Origin: Adiantum capillus-veneris
Lineage: Eukaryota; Streptophyta; Polypodiopsida; Polypodiales; Pteridaceae
NCBI GenBank assembly: GCA_014529385.2
Contig: CM043969.1
Span: 26,491,946-26,555,945 of the forward strand
Length of the DNA: 64,000 nucleotides
Direction of reading: 5' to 3'
Of this stretch, positions 34,061-44,699 are shown in pieces. Below the pieces are notes generated by a model. It worked only from the letters and a program-made list of their open reading frames with translations. It ran no database searches and had not been told where the DNA came from. Each line of letters begins with the position of its first letter. Within the stretch, counting starts at the first letter, position 1. The position numbers and the translations under genes were made by a program.

Positions 34061-37000
34061 ATGGCTTTCTCTTATCCGGAGTTTCATGGAAGAAGTGATG
34101 AAGATGTGGAAGAATTTTTGGAAAAGATGGAGGTTGCCTGCATTAGCAACCAGATTCATGACCCTACGCAAATGTTACGCCTTCTCCAAATTTGTTTGAA
34201 GAGTGATGCACGAGTTTGGTCTAAAGCATTTGAAGAGGAGTTGCATGTGGCTGATCCACCTGTAAGGTTGAGTTGGGACAATCTACGACATGGGTTGGAA
34301 GTGGAGTTTGTGAAGATAGAAGATCCTGACAAAGTGTGGCAAGAAGTACAGGCTTTGGTGCAAAAGGAAGGTGAGCCAGTAGATGCGTACATACGTAAGT
34401 TTTCATTGGCATGGGAGCGAATGTGCAAGGCCTTAGCACCACAGGTACCCCCGCCTGACATGATGAAGAAGGATAGGTTCTTGGCTGGTCTTTGGGAGAA
34501 TATACGTTGGAGAGTGGAGCTAAAGAAGCCTAGGACATATGAGGATGCACTAGAGGTAGCAAGGAACAAACAGTGGAAGCTGAGGAAAATGAGCCAGTTA
34601 GGGGTGGAGTCTTTGCCAATGAGGTCTGAATTTCAGCCTATAGAGTCTTTACAAGGGCGCATGTCAGGGGTTCATCATGAACCAGTAGTTCCTGTTACTA
34701 CTCAGGTTATGCCAGCAGTGGTCACTACAGCAGTGCAAGATGATGGGCTAAGGCAAGACATGAGGCAAATGGTAGATTTGATGAAGAATCTCAGCCTAAA
34801 CATGCTAGGTCAAGTGGGAAATAATCGAGGTCGAGGGAGGTTTGCAAATCAGCAAGGAGGTGAAGAAAGGCCTAGGAATGGTGTTGGACAAAGCAATGGT
34901 AGGTTTTGGAGGCAGACGCCCACATGTTATAATTGTGGAGAGTTGGGTCACATCAGCCCGCAATGTGATAAGCCACCAAGGATGGGGGGAGACATGTATC
35001 CATTGCCAAGACAGGTGCTAACTAGGTCAAATGATTATGGCATCGAAATTAAGGGAGACGAAGGAACCAGTGGACTGACCCAGGAGGAAAAGGGAAAGAC
35101 AAAAGTGCTAAGTGTAGTCACCTTGGAGAAGGCATCAAAGCTAGAGGATACATTAGTGGTGCCTATTGGGAAGAGGACCACAGAGGATAAGGAAGGAAGA
35201 AGTGCCCCAGGTCCTAGTAAGAAGAAAGGAAAGAGAAATGAAGGCGAGGATGTCAAGGCCAAGAGGAAAAGGAGAGCTCGTCGAAAGTTTCATGTTTCAG
35301 ATTTTCCACTAGGGGATGGGCAATTAAGCTATGACTTGAGGGAGGATCTGACGAGCAGGAAGGCAGATGTTACTTTTGGGCAGCTTATAGAGATGGTGCC
35401 TAAGCTAAAGCGACAGTGGAAGAGGATGGTTAACCCAATGGAGAAAGAGCCAGAGAGAGGTTCAGTAAAGGTGTTGGCAATGGATGAGCTACCAGACATT
35501 TGTCCAATAGTAGATGTGTGGCATAAAATGAAAAATTTGGGACAAGGTTATGTGGATGGCGGAGCCCAAATATGCGTCATAACACACTCATGCGTTGAGA
35601 AGATGGGTCTCACAGTGGCTGGGGTGTCAGGTTTTCGGATCAGATTGGCAAACCATCAAAAAGTAAAATGCTTAGGTGTTGTAAAGAGCTTAGAAGTGGA
35701 GGCATATGATGCAAAGGCAGTGGTTGATTTTCATGTGATGCCAGCAGGGTTGGGAGCATATCCTATTATACTGGGCAGACCATGGTTACGTGCAGTGGGA
35801 GCTGTTCAAGATTGGCGACATGGTACGATTAGCCTCTATGGAAAGACAGGTACCAAGAAGCTTTATAATATGGACACAAGGAAACGATTAGAGGAGCTTT
35901 ATGAAGATGAGGATGAGTCTAGTGATGAAGACTCTTCCACGATGACAGATGAGGACAGTGATAGCACTACCAGCAGTGATGAGGATGCTGATGTTGCATT
36001 TCTTTTGATGGACAAAGAAATCCAGGAGATTGGTTTAGTTGCATTTGCGAATGAGGTTGAAGATGAAAGTGAAGGGCCTTATGAAGTGATTGAAGGGCTA
36101 ATGCAAACCAAGGTTGAGTTGTCAAAGAAGCAGGAATTAATGACGCAAATGATTAGTGGAGACCTCTCAGCTATGGAGAAGGATATATTTCTGCATATGC
36201 TGGCTAGTTTTCCTGATTTGTTCATTACTTCATATGAAGAGATCAGAGGGTTCAAGGGTGAAGAGATGCATATAGAGCTGAAAGAAGGTGCTAAGCCAGT
36301 GCGGCAAAGGCTAAGAAGGATGGGTCAAGAGCAAATGGAAGCCTTGCGGGTAGAGGTGGACAAGTTATTGAAGGCAGGGTTCATAGTTCCAGTGGAGACC
36401 ACAGAATGGGTGAGTCCAGTTGTAGTCAGTCCAAAGAAGGATGGGAAGTGGAGAATTTGTGTAGATTTTAAACCCTTAAACGCAGCCACTAAAAAGAACC
36501 CATATCCTCTTCCATTCATTGATCAGATCTTGGATTCAGTGGCAGGTTATGAGAGGTACAGTGTGTGTGATGGTTTTTCAGGCTATTTTCAATTGAAGAT
36601 TGCTCTTAAAGACCGCACAAAGACAACTTTCATTACGCCATGGGGCTGCTATTGCTACACAGTATTGCCATTTGGGTTGTCAAATGGACCTTCCTTCTAT
36701 CAAGAGAGAGCAAATTGGGTGTTGGAACCATTCATTGGTAGTTGTGTTAAAGCTTTTATGGATGACTTCTGTGTTTATAGCAGTAGGGCTGAACACCATG
36801 AAAAGCTGCAGATGGTATTGGCTCGATATGATGAATGTGGAGGACAACTAAATCCAAAGAAATGTCATCTAGCAGAGCCAAGGGTGAAGTTATTGGGCCA
36901 TATGGTGTCAGAAAATGGCATTGAGGTTGATCCAGACAAGGTTAAGTCTATTATTCTTCTTCCATCACCTATGAGTACGAAGCAATTGGCAACCTTTATA

Positions 37001-39052
37001 CACAAAGTGAAGTACATGGCACGGTTTATTCCATTGTCTTCGCAGCTTCTTTATCCATTACAGCAAGTGGCAAAGCATGATCCATTGCAATGGGATGACA
37101 AGTGTGAAGAAGTGTTTCGAGAGGTGAAAGAGGTGTTAGGGGGGTTGTCACCCATGCAGGCTCCTGATTGGGAGAAAGTTTTTTATGTAAATCCATCAGT
37201 AGGGGATGATGCCATTGGAGCCATGATATTGCAAAAGGGGAAGGGCAGCCATTATATGAGGCCAGTGTATTGTGCAAGCCGAGTGAAGTTGGTAGCGGAG
37301 AGAAAGTTATCGGAAGTAGAGCTAGTGATGGCCAGTGTAATATTTGCTTGTCGACGATTTCGTCATTACTTGCTACCACGGCCTTTTGTTTTCTCGACGA
37401 GTTATGCCTTTTTGCCACAGTTAATTAATGGTACTAACATGTCAAATGTGGTGAAGAAATGGGTAATTGAGCTGCAAGAGTTTGAGTTCTCTTTTCTAGT
37501 GGAAGATAGTACAAGGGCTACCCTAGCTGATTTGTTGACCTACAAGGAGAATCCCCTTATTGTTAAGGAAGAGGTGGTGAGGAAGGTAGTTGAAGAAGTG
37601 CCACAGATCAGCAATGCACATGTGTTGTTCTTTGATGGTTCATACAGAAAGAGCCACGATGCAGCTTCAGGGGGTATAGCACTTTATGATTCAGAGGGGA
37701 AGCTAGTATGCAAGAGAGGGTTCAAATTGGATGCGCATAGTAACAATGAGGCTGAATATGCTACATTGGAAGCCGGATTACACATTTGTTTGAAGCATGG
37801 GGTTCGAAGGTTGAGCATAAAAGGTGATGCCTTGTTAGTGGTGAAGCAAGTGCTGGGTGTGTGGAAGAGCAAGAACACCTCATTGAAGGAAATGTGCTTT
37901 AGAATTAAAGGCCTGTTAAAAATTTTTGAAGCATGGAGCATCAAACACATTGAACGTGCTCTAAATGGAGAGGCACATGAAGCAGCTCAAGGCATGATTA
38001 GGGAGCTATTCGTGTTGAGGACCAATTTACCTCTTTATCATGGCCGGGAAAGTTTGGCTCAAGAAGAGGAGTTTTTGCTAACAGGAATCATTCCAAAGGA
38101 GATTCGGAAGTCTAAGAAGTATGGCTTTGTGCGTAGAGCATACAGGTACAAATTGATTGGTGATGTCTTATACATGAAAGGGGCTGATCTCGTGTTGAGA
38201 CGTGTACCTTGGTGGGAGGAGCTTTACAGAGTGTTGGAAGAGAATCATGAAGGCGCATGTGGTGGCCATTTTGCTCTAAAGATCACCTTGCATAAGATTT
38301 TGCAAGAGGGGTATGTATGGCCTAGTTTGCACAAGGATGTTCACCATTGGTGTAGGTCTTGCAATAGATGTCAAGCATTTGGGAAGAGAGTGTTGAAGCC
38401 AAAGCTACGAAAAACCATTATGGCGTTTGATGTGTTTGAAAAGTGGGGGATTGATGCAATAGGCCTGTTACCTATCACAAGCAGGGGCAAAAGCTATATT
38501 TTGACGGCATTGGACTATCTTTCTCGATGGGCAGAGGCTATAGCAGTAAAACAGATCACTGCAAAGGATGTGGCAAAATTTGTGTATGATGAAATATGTT
38601 GCAAGTTTGGGGTGCCATTAGAGCTACTTTCAGATAAGGGGCCAGGATTTAGAGCTAAACTGCTAGACTTCTTATGCACAAAGATGAAGATTAAGCACCA
38701 GCATACCACTCCTTATTACCGGCAGTGTAATGGCTTAAATGAAAGATTCAATGGTGAGTTGGTACAAATTCTTTCTAGAGTGACAGAGCACCAAGGAAAG
38801 AATTGGGATTTGGAATTGCCTAGTGCATTATGGGCTTACCGTACTTCGGTGAAGACAGGTACAGGGTTTACTCCATTTCATTTGGTGTATGGAAAGGAAG
38901 CACTATTGCCTGTGGAGGTAGAGTTGCCTGTTGTCAAGATGTTAGAGAAGTTGCTTGGGCCGCCTAGTGATGCATTCAAAGAGAGGCTCTTGCAGTTACA
39001 AGAGGTCCAGTTGGATAGGATGAGCGCATTGGAGCATTATGGGCAGATGTAG
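34061..39052 (+). CDS. Gag-Pol polyprotein of the Tat-like element
   Basis: 1,663 codons without a break. I choose ATG 34061 (context GCCATGGC) over the in-frame TTG at 34004. Approximate residues: Gag capsid 1-200; zinc knuckle CYNCGELGHISPQC near 289; Lys/Arg-rich linker 350-420; protease DGGA near 498 and IILGRPWLRA near 567; reverse transcriptase with FMDDFCVYSS near 900; a first RNase H from about 1040 whose first catalytic Asp is Asn (VNPSVGDDAIGAM) and whose TDH block is TSY; a second, archaeal-type RNase H from about 1190 (FFDGSYRKSHDAASGG, NNEAEYATLEAGL, IKGDALLVVKQ); integrase HHCC near 1395-1435 and catalytic D, D, E near 1464, 1525 and 1560. TAG at 39050 replaces an expected Gln. 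The same frame continues as an integrase tail (FQIKWEGPFKVVE) to about 39217. Confidence 0.94.
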   Translation: MAFSYPEFHGRSDEDVEEFLEKMEVACISNQIHDPTQMLRLLQICLKSDARVWSKAFEEELHVADPPVRLSWDNLRHGLEVEFVKIEDPDKVWQEVQALVQKEGEPVDAYIRKFSLAWERMCKALAPQVPPPDMMKKDRFLAGLWENIRWRVELKKPRTYEDALEVARNKQWKLRKMSQLGVESLPMRSEFQPIESLQGRMSGVHHEPVVPVTTQVMPAVVTTAVQDDGLRQDMRQMVDLMKNLSLNMLGQVGNNRGRGRFANQQGGEERPRNGVGQSNGRFWRQTPTCYNCGELGHISPQCDKPPRMGGDMYPLPRQVLTRSNDYGIEIKGDEGTSGLTQEEKGKTKVLSVVTLEKASKLEDTLVVPIGKRTTEDKEGRSAPGPSKKKGKRNEGEDVKAKRKRRARRKFHVSDFPLGDGQLSYDLREDLTSRKADVTFGQLIEMVPKLKRQWKRMVNPMEKEPERGSVKVLAMDELPDICPIVDVWHKMKNLGQGYVDGGAQICVITHSCVEKMGLTVAGVSGFRIRLANHQKVKCLGVVKSLEVEAYDAKAVVDFHVMPAGLGAYPIILGRPWLRAVGAVQDWRHGTISLYGKTGTKKLYNMDTRKRLEELYEDEDESSDEDSSTMTDEDSDSTTSSDEDADVAFLLMDKEIQEIGLVAFANEVEDESEGPYEVIEGLMQTKVELSKKQELMTQMISGDLSAMEKDIFLHMLASFPDLFITSYEEIRGFKGEEMHIELKEGAKPVRQRLRRMGQEQMEALRVEVDKLLKAGFIVPVETTEWVSPVVVSPKKDGKWRICVDFKPLNAATKKNPYPLPFIDQILDSVAGYERYSVCDGFSGYFQLKIALKDRTKTTFITPWGCYCYTVLPFGLSNGPSFYQERANWVLEPFIGSCVKAFMDDFCVYSSRAEHHEKLQMVLARYDECGGQLNPKKCHLAEPRVKLLGHMVSENGIEVDPDKVKSIILLPSPMSTKQLATFIHKVKYMARFIPLSSQLLYPLQQVAKHDPLQWDDKCEEVFREVKEVLGGLSPMQAPDWEKVFYVNPSVGDDAIGAMILQKGKGSHYMRPVYCASRVKLVAERKLSEVELVMASVIFACRRFRHYLLPRPFVFSTSYAFLPQLINGTNMSNVVKKWVIELQEFEFSFLVEDSTRATLADLLTYKENPLIVKEEVVRKVVEEVPQISNAHVLFFDGSYRKSHDAASGGIALYDSEGKLVCKRGFKLDAHSNNEAEYATLEAGLHICLKHGVRRLSIKGDALLVVKQVLGVWKSKNTSLKEMCFRIKGLLKIFEAWSIKHIERALNGEAHEAAQGMIRELFVLRTNLPLYHGRESLAQEEEFLLTGIIPKEIRKSKKYGFVRRAYRYKLIGDVLYMKGADLVLRRVPWWEELYRVLEENHEGACGGHFALKITLHKILQEGYVWPSLHKDVHHWCRSCNRCQAFGKRVLKPKLRKTIMAFDVFEKWGIDAIGLLPITSRGKSYILTALDYLSRWAEAIAVKQITAKDVAKFVYDEICCKFGVPLELLSDKGPGFRAKLLDFLCTKMKIKHQHTTPYYRQCNGLNERFNGELVQILSRVTEHQGKNWDLELPSALWAYRTSVKTGTGFTPFHLVYGKEALLPVEVELPVVKMLEKLLGPPSDAFKERLLQLQEVQLDRMSALEHYGQM

Positions 39053-39380
39053 GATAAGGCTTTGGCAAAGATAAATGAAAAGGTTAAAAGTAAGGGTATC
39101 AAGAAACATGACTTGGTTTTGCGCTACAATAGTAAGTTGGACAACACCTTCCAAAAGAAGTTTCAAATTAAGTGGGAAGGCCCTTTCAAGGTAGTCGAGT
39201 GTTTTCCAAATGGCACATAAGTCAAGGGTAAATGGGTTGCGTCTTAAATTGTATCATGCTAGATTGATGATGGTGGAGCAAGATGAGCTGTCTGTGGATC
39301 AAGCAGTGTTGGTGAGGGATGAGGAGACCTGTGATGCGGCGAGTCTCATATCTCTCTTTGCTGCTGCTGATCATGAATGA
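39053..39380 (+). pseudogene. Severed integrase C-terminal tail
   Basis: After the TAG the same phase reads DKALAKINEKVKSKGIKKHD and WEGPFKVVECFPNGT. A TAA near 39218 and a shift lead to NGLRLKLYHARLMMVEQDE and a stop at 39378. This is the C-terminal DNA-binding part of integrase, lost from the main ORF. The end sequence GATCATGAATGA recurs at 44305 in a related fragment. Confidence 0.8.
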
Positions 39381-39408
39381 TCTAGCAGACTAGGGGATGG
39401 GCAAATTA

Positions 39409-40550
39409 TGTCAGGAGTTTTTTGGAGCAAGGGATTGCGCATATATACATATACATGCATGGTGCATCAAATAAAGGATTGCCCATTTTCCTTAGCCAGG
39501 TGATTATGTGGGGCCCACATGTGTACAGGTTGGACAGGGTGTACATAGTGCATCGATTTTCACTATTACCAGTACCACTGTGTTTTTCTACAATAATGAG
39601 GAGTTTATAGCGTGTAAAACTTCTCGAGGAAGCTATCTGCGGGTCGACGACATGAGGTCAGCAGGTGTGTCAGATGGCATCTAGTGGCGTCAGGAGGGCG
39701 AACGAGGTCAATATTTGCACGCAGATGAGGACGGACACAACGTGGGTGTTTTCTTGTGAGAGTTACGCAGAAAGTTCATCATTAGGACCACTTTTTGGGG
39801 CCACTTCACGTGGTGGCGAGATGCATTATTGGAAAAAAGCTGAGTGCCAGGTGTGCGGATGATGCAAAAAGGTGACAACTATGCACTGCGAGGTCAGTTT
39901 TTGGCATGTTCGGAGTCCGTTTGAGGTCATCTAAAAGGCCAAGGGTGCCCAAGTAATAAAGCTAAGTGTGGGAACTGAAAAAAGAGAGAGAAGACCAGAA
40001 AAAACGTGGAGAAGAGAGGAGGAACAGCCGCAGGTGTGTTTTTGCTCATTTTGGAGCCTGTTTTGGCCGTAAACTGCTCATCCGAGGTCGGATTTGAGCA
40101 CTTTGACATTGTAGACTGGGGTTTTGGGCCCTTCCGGACGCGATGGCGCTGTCCATTTTGCCAAATTTCTCACTCTTTTCTTGCTGTTTTTCTGTGTACG
40201 TTTCTCCTATGAGCGAAGTTTCTGCTCCAGTTTGTGATTGTATCTGGTATCTTTTACCTATATTGTGTGAGCTGTTTGCCCCATTGGTGTTGGCCCAAGC
40301 TCATTTGTATCTAAAAATCAGAAATTCTCCTCTTTTGAACTAAGTTTTTTGGGTGTGTGTGTGTGTGTGTCTGTATGGAGTGGGCAAGTGGATAGTCTCT
40401 CTCCTCTCACTCCAGAGGTGTGTTCCCTGTCTCGGCCAAGTGTGTTGTGTAAGCCGAGTGGTGTCCCATAGTGTGTATGTGTGTGTATCTTCCCAAGAGT
40501 GTGTGTCGGGTCGTTATAGAGGCGCTGTGTGTGTTTTCATCCCGCTCACA
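39409..40550 (+). repeat. 3' LTR of the Tat-like element
   Basis: Starts TGTCAGGAG at 39409, after the purine-rich TAGGGGATGGGCAAATTA, and ends GCTCACA at 40550. Near-identical to 31856-32999. Confidence 0.93.
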
Positions 40551-40576
40551 GCGGCTACCGCCCACCACAAGGCCAT
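40551..40576 (-). pseudogene. Start of the P450 pseudogene, separated by the retrotransposon
   Basis: On the minus strand ATG at 40576 opens MALWWAVA plus two bases (GC). They join in phase with T at 31851 to continue AALLLLLSLAVLLKALH, a typical hydrophobic ER anchor. The element therefore landed within codon 9-10 of the P450. 40577-40744 would be its former promoter side. I see no clear TATA box there. Confidence 0.8.
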
Positions 40577-40744
40577 GGTAGAGAACTCTGCAGCTGCATG
40601 GGAAGCACAAGAAGCTAACTACTCCCAAGGCCATGACAGAAGAGACTTATGCAGCTGCAAGCAAGGCACAATAAGCTACCCCTTCTACTTTATTGAGACG
40701 TTGTTGTTCGTACTCCTCACTTCACTTCAGTACGCTTCAGGAGC

Positions 40745-40915
40745 CCTCGATGAGTGATGCATTTTTAGGCTTTCAATTTAATATTTCACTTTACTTCATT
40801 TTAATTTTTATACTCGAACATTGTATTAGAACCATAAGGATTGTATCAGTTTGGTCCAATAGGCCTTTGGAAGATGAGTAATATAGCATTTCATTTCGCT
40901 CTCGCTCTTTCCCCT
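40745..40915 (+). mobile_element. LINE 3'-end fragment (copy with C/T-rich tail)
   Basis: Contains GGATTGTATCAGTTTGGTCC, AGGCCTTT and CATTTCATTTCGCTCTCGCTC. It corresponds to the reverse complement of the 3' ends of the minus-strand LINE copies at 57.5, 58.8, 61.2 and 61.4 kb. It is diverged. Confidence 0.6.
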
Positions 40916-41019
40916 CCTCGTACCGCCGCTTACAGGGACGAACATTGATGACGTTCTTTAGCGAGTAGTGCAACACTTTCTCCGACAATGTCAAGTAGTG
41001 ATAGTGATGATGTTGGTTT

Positions 41020-41279
<260 letters not shown>

Positions 41280-42283
41280 GCCCTTACCAAACTGTGGGCT
41301 CTAGCTTGGTCTTCGAGACTCCTCACGAGAAGATGTGGCAGTAGATAACGCACCGTATCAACAATAAAATGGGATTCAGGGTCGTATGAGAAGCCTGTAT
41401 GTATCGGTTTGCGGTAGGTTGAATCCTCATGGACGTGCACTTATTTGTATGCAGTGCACATGGGTTACTTATGTTCAATTTAATGTATTTGTATTTATGT
41501 TCACCTTATGTATGTGAAGCAGTTGTACTTCAAAATGTAGTTACTGTCCCCATGTTGATGCTGCCCTAGCGTCTCTGCGTATTTTCTCATCTCCTGCAGA
41601 ATGTCCAATCCCTCTTTCAAAAAGCAACGTTGAGACGCCACTCTGACAATGTTGAGCTCATATGCAGTTCTCAATTGCCGTTTGTACATGGCTAGGCTTC
41701 ATCAATATACCCAAATCCGACCGCAAGAAAAGACTTAGGCTGCAATTGTCACTTCTCGCTCATGAAACTCACAGGTGTTCTTTTATTTTTATTATTTTTT
41801 ACCAATAAAATTTTAAAGACATAGAGGCCTTGGACGAGAATTCAGAAGAAAAAAAAAATAAAAAATAAATATTTAAGCAACTATCTGAGATATTTATCTA
41901 GCAATTTTGATAGGACCTTATTTGATCCTTTTAAGTTGTCATTTTACTTAAGCACAGTGATTTATTATGGAATGATTTTTTACAATTATTTTATAAACAT
42001 AAATAAAAGTTATAACCTACAATCTTGTTAGCATTGTATTTGGAGTTGGTTAAAGTTTTATTTTATGTGGTTCATAGCTCCACATTTCTTTACTCCTCAA
42101 AAATTTTGGCACATAATGTGACCTACCCATCTTTATCTTGGTTTAAATGCATGTGTACCATCAAGACTATGCACACTTGAAGAGAACCGGTCAGCTAAGT
42201 CCTATCCTCACTCTCGTTTCTGTTTCAAGACCACAACATCTATATTGATTACATGCTTGATCAACAATGTTCATACCTACCAC

Positions 42284-42287
<4 letters not shown>

Positions 42288-42333
<46 letters not shown>
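42288..42333. repeat. (TA)n microsatellite
   Basis: About 23 TA units. Confidence 0.97.
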
Positions 42334-42336
<3 letters not shown>

Positions 42337-42609
42337 AAAGGCTCTTTTATTCACGTGCATTATCTTGTGAGTTACATCAACACTTTGTAACTTTGTGGCC
42401 ATACATATACTAAATGGAATTTCCATTGAGATCATCTCACATTATGCTATGCAACTGCTCACATGGCCCGAGATACCTTGAGTTAATAAACAACAATTTG
42501 TAAGTATTGTGTTACTCAACCTTACTCCAATATGGTGTCAAACAGGTATTCAAATTTTTATTTTTTATTTTTCTCTTTTTATGTCTTGTCTAATCCATTG
42601 GTCACAAAC

Positions 42610-42845
42610 ACATGGATTCACCGATTTAGGCAGTGTCTCAATGCTCATCTTGGTGTAGATTTGTTGATTGAGACAACACCAATTTACGTGCAGATTTGTC
42701 AATTTAGGCAGCACACCGACAAATTATAATTTCACTATTTTGAACAAATCAAATGCAAATCCGCCGATTTAGGCAACATTAGTGCAAATTCGCCGATTTA
42801 GTTAGCACCTCGGGTGTAGATTCATCGATTTAGGCAACACCGATC
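42610..42845. repeat. Degenerate ~30-bp repeat cluster
   Basis: Five copies of a unit built on CGCCGATTTAGGCAACA, near 42618, 42695, 42760, 42790 and 42822. The last three are close to tandem and the first two are spaced further apart. Confidence 0.75.
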
Positions 42846-43688
42846 ACAAAATCATGCTACAATGACTAGCCATCACTGTAACTGGTATGATTTTGTTACC
42901 CGGGTATACAAAAAAAGAAGGATATTTGGATTTGGATTTGGATTTGGATTTGAAATGGGCAGATATTTGGACTTGGAATATGACATTTTCTTGTCGCGAT
43001 AGTATTTATGGAATTGGACTTGACATGGATCAAAATTGATTATTGAATGATGAGTGTGACCAATGATATCGTGATTCATCAGGGTATGACATATACTACT
43101 TATTCTCGTGGTATGGAACACTAGAATAGGCAGTATGTGGATGACGCCAAGCATAAGCAATGTTGTTTAGTTTCATTATTTTTACTATATGTTATTTTTT
43201 GACACACTGTTTTTGACAAGTATCGTTTGCAAATTTCTTATCTTTGCAACTGAGGACAATTGCTTTCCAACGGAGAGGTATGTTATGGAATTGATATTTT
43301 ACTATTTATTGCAACTGACAGGTGGAAAAGGCTTGACCGAGCTAGGCTATTGCAAAAGGATATTATATTTTATGTATTCAAGTGCTCTTTAAGAGCTTTG
43401 GCCATTTATGACCGGCCAACCAGTTTGTACTCAATTTGACCATTCAAGAAATCTATAAATGAAATACGTGCAAGAGGGAAATGGTCACTCTTGCACGGGG
43501 GGAGATTGCACCCAGCGTCCGTCTTATTCTTCTCTCCTCTCCTCTCTTCTCTCTCGCCATGCCAGCGTAGCACTCCGTTCTAGGAGGTGCGTCTGCACGT
43601 GCTCTTGTACTCTCTCTCTCTTTTTGTCTCTCTATGCCGGCGTATGAAATAGAATATGTGCTACGGGAATTGCCAAGTAAGCATATTT

Positions 43689-43759
43689 GTGTGTTTCATG
43701 GATTGCAATATGTTGTATTTTAGTATTTTGCAGGGGCACCACACCTTCCGGCTATAGCA
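43689..43759 (+). repeat. 71-bp repeat, probable LTR 3' end (copy 2)
   Basis: Two mismatches to 29594-29664 over the full length. Here it abuts a gypsy integrase fragment, not a primer site. Confidence 0.75.
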
Positions 43760-44345
43760 AGGGAAGCTTAGGAGAAGGAAGAAGAGTTTCTATAAACGGA
43801 TATGCTTCCATTAGAGTTGGAGAAATCAAAGAAGTATGCCTTCCTTCATCGTGCCAAAAGGTATGTGCTGCATGATGTCTTGTACATGAAAGGGACTGAT
43901 CTTGTGATGAAAAATGTGCCATGGAAAGATGAAATATATAGAATTATAGAGGAGAATCATGAAGGTTCTTGTGGTGGTCATTTTGCTTCAAAGCATAAAA
44001 TCTTGCAAGTGGGGTATGTGTGGGCCAAGCATCTAGCGTGATGTTCATCATTAGTGCAAGTCTTGTGAGGAATGCCAAAGCATGGCATCTACGGTTCTCA
44101 AAATAGAATTTAGAGGCACCATTGTGTCATATGATGTGTTTGAGAAGTGGGATATCGATGCAATAGGCTGTAGGTTGAAGAAGTATGTTGCAAGGTTGTT
44201 GACTGTGGGAGTCTTCATTTGAAGATTTTTTTAATCATGTGGCTAATTATGAAGATGAAGTGAAGGCTCCATTGCCTGGTTTACAGGTTGTCTTTTCTAC
44301 TCTTGATCATGAATGAACTAGTAGAATGGGGTGTGGCAAACTATG
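43760..44345 (+). pseudogene. Deleted relative of the Tat-like element (integrase start and 3' end)
   Basis: The translation KKYAFLHRAKRYVLHDVLYM, then MKGTDLVMKNVPW and EENHEGSCGGHFA, closely parallels residues about 1350-1410 of the intact element. Stops lie near 43770, 43793 and 44039. From about 44300 the sequence jumps to the equivalent of the pol end and polypurine region (GATCATGAATGAACTAG, GGGGTGTGGCAAACTATGTT). RT, integrase core and gag are absent. Confidence 0.8.
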
Positions 44346-44699
44346 TTGCACACATTTTTGAACACCCCGTTTTTATGGGCCTGAGTATAATGACTACCAA
44401 TGAGAAAAGGGGTACAATCAAAATTTTGTAGAAAATTGTATGGAGTCTTGTGTAGCAAAGACAGTTTGGGCAATTCATTGCACTAAGCCTTGAAGGAAAA
44501 TCACATGCTTTGGGAAGCTTCCTAGACAAAGATATCCATCTCATTGATATATCAATGATGGTGTCGAGGATCCTAAACAATGGGTCCCTGCACCTTGCTG
44601 TTGGGATCATAGACGATATCCAACATTAGCAACAAGGGGCGTGGTTGAGGGTTTCATATGGTTCTACAATCTTTCTAACACTCATACTTGTGAATTTGA

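Larger units (their letters stand above)
31856..40550 (+). mobile_element. Complete Tat-like Ty3/gypsy LTR retrotransposon in the P450 pseudogene
   Basis: Two LTRs of about 1.14 kb (31856-32999 and 39409-40550) both start TGTCAGGAG and end GCTCACA. They flank a 6.4-kb interior with one long Gag-Pol ORF. GCGG is found on both sides (31852-31855 and 40551-40554) as a target duplication. It can be read as 5-bp AGCGG if the terminal LTR A is shared. LTR differences are about twenty substitutions plus a GT-repeat length change by eye, so insertion is fairly recent. A second RNase H places it with Tat-type elements. A TAG at 39050 and a stop plus frameshift near 39220 truncate the Pol tail. No TGG-type primer site follows the left LTR. 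Confidence 0.93.

Noticed and set aside
42610-42845. Possible CRISPR-like array
   Set aside because: Copies are degenerate and irregularly spaced, with no uniform spacers. The context is a plant nuclear genome.
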